In this document: positions 54,390 to 64,000 of the stretch, one piece after another
Position numbering within the stretch: position 1 is the first letter of the stretch
Layout of the letters: every line of letters begins with the position of its first letter
From: Aquilaria yunnanensis
Lineage: Eukaryota > Streptophyta > Magnoliopsida > Malvales > Thymelaeaceae
Assembly (NCBI GenBank): GCA_039654915.1
Contig: CM077597.1
Span: 32,586,001 to 32,650,000 of the forward strand
Length of the DNA stretch: 64,000 bases
Direction: 5' to 3'
The notes under the pieces: model-generated
Databases searched by the model: none
What the model was told of the DNA's origin: nothing
The model's input: only the letters and a program-made list of their open reading frames with translations
Program-made: the position numbers and the translations under genes

Positions 54390-57300
54390 CTCAATCTGAC
54401 TGTTTGGACTCTAAAACATATTCGCCTTCTTCCTCTTTAGAATGGTCACCTTTGGCCTAACGGGTGTCAAATAAAGAGAAACAATGTTCTCCTTCTGGAA
54501 CTACTTCATTGACAATGTTAAGATCAATGAGCATTAGACCTGATTCAACGTCTCTAGTATCACGTGTCATGTTGACATATCGTATATGAATATGCTAATA
54601 TGGCTTATCCTCTTCAACTGGTCCACCCTCAATGTTATTTGCTGTAGAATCGTTAGCTTCCTGGACATCAACGGAGTCAAATTCAATATAACTACGTGGT
54701 TTCACCTTCATTACTGTCCAGCATTGCTGTTGAGACGAATGTGGGTATGGACAATAAAACACTTGTATGGCTTGGCGAGATAATATGAATGGTTCTAGTG
54801 GATCTCATCTCAATTTCCACTTTACATCAATGACACCGAATGATAAATGTGTGTGAACGCCCCGTATTGGATCGAACCACGTACACTTAAAAACCATTAC
54901 AATGTTTAGAACACATCCAGAATATTGAAGTTTGATGATTTCATCAACATCCCATAAAAGTTGATTCCACTGTCCAAACTTCTATCACTCTTGACACAAA
55001 CACCCTGGTTCGCCGTTGATTTGGTCAATTCGTAGGTCCTACTGTGAAATCGAAACCCATTAATGATGCAACCATTATAACTTGTGCTAGAATAAAGTGG
55101 ACCACGCGATAGTTCAACAAGATGTTTGCCCAATTTTTCAGGATGAAGCTCACCCTGCCAATACAAAAATAGTCAGTACCATATATCGTAAACTTGTATA
55201 CTATTATTTTGAAGCAGTATAAAACATTAAAGTATTGAATTCAAGAAAAGGTTTACATAATCACGAAACAACCGGGAAAAATGTTGAACTCAAAACTGTT
55301 CCATTTCAACGTCACTAGAATGAGGAAACTTTTGTCGCATTATGTTATTAAAAACCTTAAAGTAGACATCTACTTTTTCACAATTTTGTAGAATGTACAA
55401 ATGCACTAGTCGTATTTCATCCTCATCTAGGATCCTCCATGTCCCGCGAGTAGGAAAGTTTCTATTATCATTGCAGAACATTGTAAGAGGGATAGGATGG
55501 ATCCCCTCATTTATACCCAAATTTATGGACTCAACATTCCTAGAGGCTCAGTTCAATCTGGTTTTCATATCAGGATGAAAGTAATGTTCACAAAATAATG
55601 TCATCTCCTGCACTAGATATGCCTCCACAATTGAGCCCTTTAACTTCGCCTTGTTACGCACCTTTCTTTTTAGAGACCACATAAGCCTATAATAACAAAG
55701 ATTAAGGTGTCAACCAATAAATTAAAGAAAATGTTACAGAGTATTTGTATAAAGTACTATACCGTTCAAAAGGATACATCCAATGATACTAAATGGGTCT
55801 ACATAGTTTCGCTTCTCAAGGTAAATGTATAACTAAGTCTCCTATTGAATCAAACAAAGTTGGCAAGAATATCATCTCAAGTTTGCAGATTGTGATGATT
55901 ATGAGGTTCTCAAGTTTTTCTATCTCTTCATATCTCATCTTATGCGAACAAAGTTCCCAAAAAATGAACAAACTTCCGATATTGTGGTCCACATTGCTGG
56001 TGACAAATACCCATGCACTGCAATAGGCAATAGGCATTGCATAAATACGTGACAATCATGGCTTTTAAAAGCATATAAACTATAATATGAAACATTAACA
56101 TTTCATGATAAATTAGAGGAAAACCCATCTGGAAATTTTAATTCTTTGAGCCATAAACATATCTACCGAACCTCCTCCTGCTCTAGAGTATATGTGGCTT
56201 TCGGTTTGATGCTAGTATTTCCATCATCAATCAAGTGGATCTCATATTGTATATCCTACTCTTTTAAATCCAACAAGGCATTAGGGTTATCTTTCGTCTT
56301 ACCTTTTACATCCATCAATGTATAAAATAGATTCTCAAAGAAATTTTTTTCTATATGCATGACTTCCAAGTTGTGCATGACAAGCAAGAACTTCCAATGC
56401 GGTAACTCATAGAAAATTGACCATTTTAGCCAATTATAAGTATAACCAAATCCAGTTGCATGAAGATGGTCGCATGGTGATCCAAATGGTGGGAATTGCA
56501 ATGTTATCTAAGTATTGAACAATCTGTTCACCAACTATTGGCAGAACAACTGTTTCCTTTACTCGTAACCGTGGTAAAAAAACATTAATATTTCCATGAA
56601 ATGCATGATTATTTGGAAAAAATTTCTTGTGACAGTCCCACCAGCATGGCTTCTTACCAAACTTTAACTAAAATGTATTAATGTTCTCCATACAATATGG
56701 ACAAACCAATTTCCCATGTGTAATCCAACCTAACAGCATACCATATGCTGGAAAATCACTAATTGTCCACAATAGACATGCCCTGATTCTAAAATTTTCA
56801 CATTAATATGCATCTCACGTTTATACTCCTTCTAGCCACAGTGTCTTCAACTCCACAATTAAAGGCCTCAAGAATACATTGATATTTCATCCCAGAGATC
56901 TTGGCCCTAGTATTAATAATGACACAAAATTGTACGCCTCTTTCATACACATTTCCAGTGGCAAGTTATAGACAACTATAAGCACAGGCCATATAGAATA
57001 TGTTTTACCCATTGCAAAATTCAGCATAAACCCATCTATGCATAGCCCATGACGTACATTTCTAATTTCAGCAACAAAATTAGGGAAAGATGAATTTACA
57101 TGACGCCAAGCCTTTGTTTGGCATAGATGAGCTACTAAACTTGAACGCGCATCATGTCCACGACTTGCATGCCATATCATGTGTTCAATTGTTCAGCAAG
57201 ACATAAATAAACATTTCAGTTGATCTCTGATTGGTAGATGCCGCAGCACCTTCTTCACAATTGGTTTTTTCTTCCCTCTGTTCAATGTCTCTTCCCTATA

Positions 57301-58125
57301 TCTACACTTACCACAGGCATTGCAATGCTTTAATTTTGAATTCTCACCATCAAACAACATACAATTTTCACACACAGAAGGCCTAACCCCTTCATCATTT
57401 ATTTTGATTCATATAACGTCTATAGCAATTGATTTTCCTCTAGGATGAATTCCTTCAATAGTGTCAACATGTCATTAAAGAAGTTATCACTCATATTATG
57501 TTTACTCTTTTCGCTCAACAACCGTGAAATTGTCGATAATTTCATGTGTTTCTTACATCCCTCAAACAATGGTGTTGATGCATCCTCCATTAGTTTATAA
57601 AATTCCTGTGCATTTAGAATAGGCAACTGATTATTAATTTCTATAGAATGATGCGCAATACTATCATTGTTATCAGTACCCTCAACAATCATTTCCTCTT
57701 GATTCTCATTATCGTATTCATCACTTTTTAGTCTATTATTATACTCGAACATCGGATGCATCTAATCAATTACCATATGACTGTACCCAAATCTATTATC
57801 ACAAACAGTATCACTATCAGACAATGTCCTTGATGACGATGTAGCGTTTGCACTATCTCCTACATGGAAATTGTGATCTCGAGTATCATGTCTTTCACCA
57901 TGAAAATACCAAACATAATAGTTTTCCACAAATCCATATTGACATAAATGCATTCCAACTTCATTTTGATCTTGATAACATCTATTTCGACATCACCGGC
58001 ATGGACATTCATTTGAACTACTACACACCATTTATATGAAATTTTCTACACCATTTATAAAATTTGGATTCATATATCTATCCCTCATTACTCATCTGTA
58101 CATCCATTGACATCCCTCTTGCACT
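54390..58125 (-). pseudogene. tnp2: CACTA tnp2 (TNPD-like) transposase, decayed
   Basis: Read on the minus strand in several frames. 58113-57870 is the transposase-associated zinc-binding N-terminus (WMYR, FINGVENFI, MHLCQYGFVENYYVWYFHGE). 57760-56256 is the tnp2 core (FYKLMEDASTPLFEGCKKH, KVLRHLPIRDQLKCLFMS, MIWHASRG, RNVRHGLCIDGFML, SIWPVLIVVYNLPLEMCMK, HNLEVMHIEKNFFENLFYTL). 56000-55290 is DUF4218-like (ITICKLEMIFLPTLFDSIG, WMYPFERY). 55166-54580 is DUF4216-like (IINGFRFHSRTYE, NFYGML, FILSRQAIQVFYCPYP). About ten stops and frameshifts. The gene would have cut and pasted the CACTA element. Confidence 0.88.
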
Positions 58126-58814
58126 ATTGCTCTAATTTCCTACAAAACAAAATATGTATATTTTCATTTATAGTATACACCAAATATTTAATATAATTGT
58201 AAAACATATATATAATTATAATCCTATAACCATAATTATATTCTAGCTGGAGATACTATATGAATGTCTTTTTATGCCTAATAAATTCCTACAGGGAATG
58301 GCCTTAGCCTATTTAGAAATAAAAAATCTAAACAGTTCTTCTACATTTTATTTTATCTTAATATAGTTTGAAAAAAATTCAATAGCATCCTAGCTTAGTT
58401 CTCCAAAACACCAAATTTTTCTTGAGACAAAAATCTCAAGCTTGGCTTCCAAGGAACAAAGCTAGATATGAGTAAAAACTTTCCACCATTAAGATAACAT
58501 ATATAGTACTGAAAAGATTTTATCATTTCTAAACTGTCCAACTTGGACAATCAATGATTCCCAACCAAAGAAATATTATGTATATATAATAACTACATAC
58601 AACTATAGCTATTATTCATACATATTATTTCTAAATAGGCCAAGAATCATTGATAGGCACTCTATGGTTCACTATATGTATAACAATATTGAGTATATAA
58701 ACACAAAAACTAGTAGTTAAAATGTTACTACCTCAACAAATAAGAAAATTATAGTACAAAGGCATAATGGTTATAAACCATTATATAGCACGATGTTCCC
58801 CAGAGTGAATGGAA
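58126..58814. other. AT-rich intergenic stretch between tnp2 and element E, with an inverted repeat
   Basis: No gene. CCTATTTAGAAATA (58308-58321) is the exact reverse complement of TATTTCTAAATAGG (58626-58639), and TCAATGATTC (about 58551) pairs with GAATCATTGA (about 58644). I see no CACTA terminus here, so the right end of F is undefined. Confidence 0.5.
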
Positions 58815-61118
58815 TGTGAGGGGTAAAGTGTATAATCTACACCTCCTTAAAAGATCCACACAATGGTTACTTGACCATCAAGAAAACCCTAAAGGATTGC
58901 TTGGTCAACAAGTAACCTATGGACTTGGGTACTCAATTGTATAACTTTAAAAGAGAGGTTTTAGAGGGATTTGAATGGTATGGAAGCAATATTTGGAGGC
59001 TAAATTGCATAAAGGAAACAAAGGCTATTATTCAAGAACCTAGGACAACTAGGTTTGCAATTGCTCACAGCCTCTTATTTCCAGGTTCTAAGGTAAAAAT
59101 TGTGGGCTAGAGATTAGCCAAAAAATATTTGCTTTGGACATACTTATAGTGACTAAGTGAGGGTTAAGGTTAAACTACTCAAGTTAAGTAAAATATCTTG
59201 ATTTCTTGTCGTTTCTTGGCCATTTTCTTCCCCCATCCGGTACAACCTGTTCTTTATTTCCTTCAAAAGCTTTCATAGCCACCATAGCTCAATCTCTCAA
59301 GAAATCACAAAGGAAAGCAATCAGATGCACCAAGAACAAGAAAACCCCTAGTTTTTGGGTTTATTGTCCAACACTTATTATAATCAGCCTTCACAGCCCA
59401 AGGTAAGGGTTTTCTCTAGGTTTCATGGTTGTTTATTGTTTAATATAGATTCCCAAACATCCATGAAGCTAAGACCCTAAGCTTGGAAGGGAGCCAAGAG
59501 CTTCATGAACCAAGTTTAGGTTAAGGGGGAAATTGCACTGAGGGTTCCAGCCCTACAGCTTTGGTGCTATGTTATGGTAGTGAAATTTCAAGTTTCTAGA
59601 GCCCAATTTAGTACTAAGTAAGAGCTAATGACCTCCTAAGACCAAGCAATATCTTGAGGAGGGCTGCGATAGTGAGTTCTTAATGTTTATTTGAATGAGT
59701 ATGGACTAACCCTAAAGTGTTATTGCTGCCAACATTGCATATGTTTGTTGCTGTATTTGTTTGCGCATTTGGATGGATATACATGTGTATTTGTACTATA
59801 TTTTTGTGTTTAGGTGTATTTGGATTGCTGGTATATGACTAGAGTTTGAATATTTTATTGATAAGCCCTTACTAAATTTCATTCAAGAAACTTACCCACT
59901 TTCTGTCTGTTTCAGGAGCACCTGAATGAGAGCATTAAAACTAATAGCCGTCATTTGAATTTCTCTGTTAAATTTAAGGTACATTAACTTCCATATGTTT
60001 AGTTGTAAAATGGAAATTTCATGATTTTTGGATCACATTAGCTGTTTTTATAAATGGTACTTTCTGCCTTACGCAGCAGCTGGTCCCTTCAAGTTTCTGG
60101 AGTGCTTAGTGGTTTTGAAGTTCTCCAAGAAGCTTAGTGTATGTAATAAATAAGTTATGTCATATATATAGTGCATAAATTCATGTAAGTGAGTTGGATA
60201 TGTTGTATGTGTAGTGTGAGAAGGATATATGCATCAATGGAGTATAGTTTGAAGTGTGTATATAATGCTATCCATTTGGTGTTTATGGGCTGTTTTGATG
60301 GCATTTTTATGAATGATGTTTAAAAGGGTTGTAAATTCAGGGAAATGGTTTTCCCAGGTGAATGAGACATTTATGGACACTGCCATGTGGGGTTTTCACT
60401 TGGAAATGGAGTGTATGAATATCATGATATTTTGTATGGGTATAATGGTCAATAGTGGCTAAAATTTGGTACCTTGTACTCTAGCTGCCATAGATTTTTG
60501 TACATAAACAATTTGGCTATGAAAATTTGACCACATATAGAACACTTCAATATCAATGACTTGGATTTTGAATCACTGGATTTGGTGCCCTGTAGCCAGA
60601 GTTATGGCTTTTCAAAATTGGCTGATTTTGCTGAGCACTGTTCATATGGTCATTTCTACCTGGTTAAGTGTAAAATCCATAATTGTAAACTTAAATGGAT
60701 TTAATGTCTCAAACCTATTTCCCTATGAATTTTTATGTGTACTAAAGGGTTTAAAACCTTTAGGGCATAGGAGAACATGGATAGAATTTGAGTTGGACAC
60801 AATGTGAAAGTTTGGACATATAAAATGCGCACCAATGGCATTGTGTGTGCATATGATTGTACATTGACTTGGAGATTTTACTCAAATTCTATATTGGCCT
60901 GGAATAAAGAATTTCACTATCATCATTATTTCCAGATGAAATTGTCTGTGAATATATGTGTGATGGTTGGACCAATATACACATTTTTGCATAGTGACCA
61001 ACAGGGCCACTTAGGTAAACATAGTGCACATGTTTTGCTTAGCCTACAGAACATGGATTGCCTGTGGCTTGAGCTCACTAAATCTAATCATCTTATAGAA
61101 GGCTTCAGAATGGTAACA
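58815..61118 (+). repeat. 5' LTR of element E
   Basis: The end is well placed (GGTAACA, six bases before the PBS); the start TGTGAGGGGTAAAG is my best guess for a TG terminus and would give 2.3 kb. No coding content; the frames at 58919, 59206, 60556 and 60804 show no motif. Confidence 0.6.
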
Positions 61119-61122
61119 GAAG

Positions 61123-61136
61123 TTGGTATCAGAGCA
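61123..61136 (+). other. Primer binding site of element E (initiator Met type)
   Basis: TTGGTATCAGAGCA directly after the LTR. Confidence 0.85.
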
Positions 61137-61276
61137 TGGTTTGAATTGGAGTTACATATAGTTCCATCATGCATGCACATAGGTACATACATATAACTTA
61201 GTTGGGTCAGCTGCCAGTGTTAAGTACCTAATGTATAGTATATATTGTGCTCTTTTGTTGATAATGAAATAGGAAA

Positions 61277-62520
61277 ATGGTAGCCACAAGGAGAGGGGAT
61301 CAAAGACCCCTAAGACCTCTTACAGAGCAAACGCAGGCCAACAGTAATGGAAGGGGTGTACAAGAGTAGCCAAGTGTTCAAGGAGTAGAAAACCTGGCAC
61401 CTGAAATGAATGTACCACAGGTGTGGGTCAAAATACAAAGAAATCTGTCCTGAATAAATGAAAACTTAGTAGCAGAGCCAAGAAGTTGTTAGGATCAACC
61501 CAATGAATGTTCCTTCTGAAATAAATGAAGATGAAGAATCTAAAGAAGATGAGGATTGAAGACATCCTAGAGGTAGAAGAATTAGGTATGAGATTGGCCA
61601 AGTGTTAAGGGCCGGTTACTCAGAAGCTAGGAACCTTAGTGAAAGGAGAAAAAGAAGGGGACCCAAAGAACATCAGAAGTCTGAGGGATCACACATGTCT
61701 ATCAGGCATAAAGCTAAAGACTTTGAGGGCTCTAATGATGTCAGATTGTTGGAGAGGTTTCAAGGCCTACGACCTCTACAATTTGATGGTAGAGCTAGAC
61801 TGGACAAAGCTGAGCAGGGCTAAGATTCATTGAGAAGATGTTCGAGAGGATGCATTTGAGCTCCACAAAGAAAGTATCTTTGGCTAGTTACAATGTTGTA
61901 GGTAGTGCAGAAATATGGTGGAGAAGTGTTAGAGATAAGTATGCTGCCTAGAGAGGCAGAAGAGTAGATCATGAGCTAGAGATGACATGGCCTGAAGTTA
62001 CAAGGATGTTTTAAGATCAGTATATAAACGATGCCATCAAAGACCTAAAACAAGCTGACTTTGATGCACTAAAACAATACAACCTTAGTGTTTTGGAATA
62101 TGAACATAGGTTCAACCAACTTGTGAGACATGCACCACAATACCACGGGTTGGAAGAACTTAAAGCAAAAAGGTTTGTCAGAGGTCTGAGACTAGATATC
62201 AAGAGAGCTGTTAGGCCATTCAATGCCATTACCTATCATGATGTTGTTCAGAAGGCTTTACTAGTGAAACAGGAAGAGTATGAAAGTAAATGGTTTCCCA
62301 GTCGACTAGGAGAGACCAACCAGGTTTGAAGACTGCAAAAGCCAATGACAGGTAAGGACACTGCTAAGGTTGGAAAACCTAATATGGATGGAAAGGCCAA
62401 GAGTAAGTTTGTTGGCCCAAGGTGTCCTTGATGCAAGAAACTCCATGGCAAGAAGTCATGTTACTTTGAGACACAAGAATGTCTTAGATGTGGTTCTTTG
62501 GATCACTAGATCAAAGACTA
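61277..62520 (+). pseudogene. Gag of element E, broken
   Basis: It starts MVATRRGDQRPLRPL. Fragments of the gag core lie at 61740-61990 and, in another frame, at 62093-62329 (YEHRFNQLVRHAPQYHGLEE, KRFVRGLRLDIKRAV). A zinc-knuckle remnant CLRCGSLDH-stop-IKDY at about 62480-62524 has lost its last Cys (Tyr) and contains a stop. Confidence 0.8.
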
Positions 62521-62524
62521 TCGT

Positions 62525-63262
62525 TTGGTCCAAAGAATAGGGCAAGGCGAGCAAGGCCAGAATAGGCCTAATAAACCAGCTGCTAGAGAAGTTCAGCTAA
62601 GAGGTGCTCCAGTAGTACCAAGGCCACAAGTGCAGAAAGCTAGAAAAGTTTTCCAGATTGACAAATGGGAGACATCCCAAAAAAGGGCACTTAAAGGTAA
62701 CATTTATTTAAATGGTATGTCTTTCAGTGCATTGTTTAACACTGGTGCCTCAATGTCTATTGCGGCTAGGAAGTCAGTTAAATTTATGAAATTGCCTATT
62801 GAATTCATGCCTAACATATCATTAATAAGAATAGTAGGTAGTTAATGTCTTTTCACTAATGAACTAGTTAAGGACTGTGGGCTAGAAGTAGAAAAGACCA
62901 AGATTATGACTGATCTGCTAGTGTTGAATATTCCACAATATGATATTGTTCTAGGTATGAATTGGTTGGCTATGCATGGTATAAAGATTGATTGTGCTAA
63001 AAGAGAAATCACATTGCCTAGTAATGAAATGCGTGCATTAGTGAATTCTAAGGAGTTAGTGTATGAAATGCATGGCATGGAACTAGAAGTGTTAAATGAG
63101 ATTCCTGTTATTTTTGAAGATGAATACTATGCATTAAAAAATGTTGACATTGAGGAAGAAGTTAGTAGGATACCTATAGTGAAAGACTATCCACAAGTCT
63201 TCCCTAAAGATTTCTTAGGTATTCCTCCTCCCAGAGAGATTGAATTTGAGATTAAACTATAG
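62525..63262 (+). pseudogene. Protease region of element E, catalytic Asp lost
   Basis: GMSFSALFNTGASMSIAARK has Asn in place of the catalytic Asp of DTGAS. After a stop at 62843 the domain continues with YDIVLGMNWLAMHGIKIDC (62939 on) and the linker to RT (VFPKDFLGIPPPREIEFEI). Confidence 0.82.
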
Positions 63263-64000
63263 CCTGAAGCTACACCAGTATCCATACATCCTTATAGAAT
63301 GCCAATCATAGAGATGACTAAGCTCAAGAAACAACTTGACAAATTGCTTGAAAAAGGGTTCATAAGACCAAGTGTTTTACCATAGGAAGCTCCAGTTCTC
63401 TTTGTGAAACAGAAGGATGAATCTTTGAGATTGTGCATTAACTAAAGAAAGGTAAATGCTATGACCATCAAGAACAAGTATCTACTCCCTAGGATTGAGG
63501 ATATATTTGATCAACTCAAGGGAGCAAAGATTTTCTCTAAAATTGATTTGAGATCAAGGTACTTTCAGTTAAGGGTAAAAAAGGAGGATATACGTAAAGA
63601 CAACATTTAGAATAAGATGTGGACATTATGATTACAAAGTCATGCCTTTCGGCTTGACTAACGCCCCTGCTGCATTCACGGACTTAATGAATCGTGTGGT
63701 CAAACCATACTTGGACAAGTTTATAGTGGTGTTCATCGATGAAATCCTAGTGTGTTCCAAGGATAAAATTGAACATGAGCATCACTGAAGAATTTTCTTG
63801 AACACACTGTTAGACAATCGGCTGCATGCTAAATTTTGGTTAAATGAAGTGTTTTTCCTAGGAAACATCATTGCTGCACAAGGCCTTAGAACAGACCCTG
63901 AAAAGGTCAAGACTGTGCAAGAGTGGGAAAGACCTAAGATTGCAAAGGAAATCAGAAGCTTCCTAGGATTAGCAAGCTATTATAGGAGATTTGTATCAAA
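63263..64000 (+). pseudogene. Reverse transcriptase of element E, incomplete and inactivated
   Basis: Blocks: [32 protein letters not shown], a frameshift near 63595, then [20 protein letters not shown] and the active site [13 protein letters not shown], where FIDD has become FIDE. RSFLGLASYYRRFVS is cut by the window end. Confidence 0.88.

Larger units (their letters stand above)
58815..64000 (+). mobile_element. Element E: decayed Tekay/Del-like Ty3/gypsy element, cut by the window end
   Basis: Order: LTR, initiator-Met-type PBS, gag, protease, RT, all plus strand and all with stops. The 3' part and 3' LTR lie outside the window. It is similar in type to element D but a different family by sequence. 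Confidence 0.85.

Overview
The window is plant nuclear DNA, very probably from an angiosperm with a repeat-rich genome (a eudicot seems likely; I cannot name the species). Almost every base belongs to transposable elements nested in one another. No conventional host gene with introns, no tRNA, no rRNA and no CRISPR array is visible.

Layout. 1-4399 plus 21512 to about 22330: element A, a decayed minus-strand Ty3/gypsy element of the Tat group (gag, protease, RT, two RNase H domains). 4400-21511: element B, a 17.1 kb LTR retrotransposon inserted into the LTR of A. It is flanked by the 5-bp duplication GAGGG and has 2.58/2.57 kb LTRs that are almost identical. B has a PBS, an intact gag and a PPT but no pol. 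Where pol should be it carries tandem repeats and a cargo block: three tandem copies of a roughly 182-residue cysteine-rich, basic protein laid out like plant-virus nucleic-acid-binding proteins, then an intronless LOG-type cytokinin-activating enzyme gene. All four sit on the same strand behind related TATA-containing upstream repeats. A 1.6 kb satellite-like array follows, just before the 3' LTR.

22350-23291 and 34431-36913: element D, a decayed Tekay/Del-like gypsy element (LTR, initiator-Met-type PBS, gag, protease), split by element C (23292-34425). C is a second Tat element, plus strand, with its own LTRs, gag-pol and an antisense ORF region. The 5' LTR of C is split by a 1.42 kb solo LTR (H).

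36930-37787 and 52771 to about 58125: CACTA (En/Spm) sequence F, minus strand, with a decayed tnpA-like gene and a decayed tnp2 transposase. Into it is inserted G (37793-52765, duplication GAACC), an unusual LTR-INT-LTR-INT-LTR-INT-LTR array of a gag-only retrotransposon. Its two inner LTRs are recombinants of the two outer ones. A Stowaway-like MITE lies at 53872-54164. 58815-64000: element E, another decayed Tekay-like gypsy element cut by the window end.

The most interesting object is B. It is young, mobilisable only in trans, and carries what looks like a captured virus-like protein family and a captured hormone-activating enzyme under a shared, duplicated promoter module. The roles proposed for this cargo are inference; the domain motifs, terminal structures and target-site duplications are read directly from the sequence.
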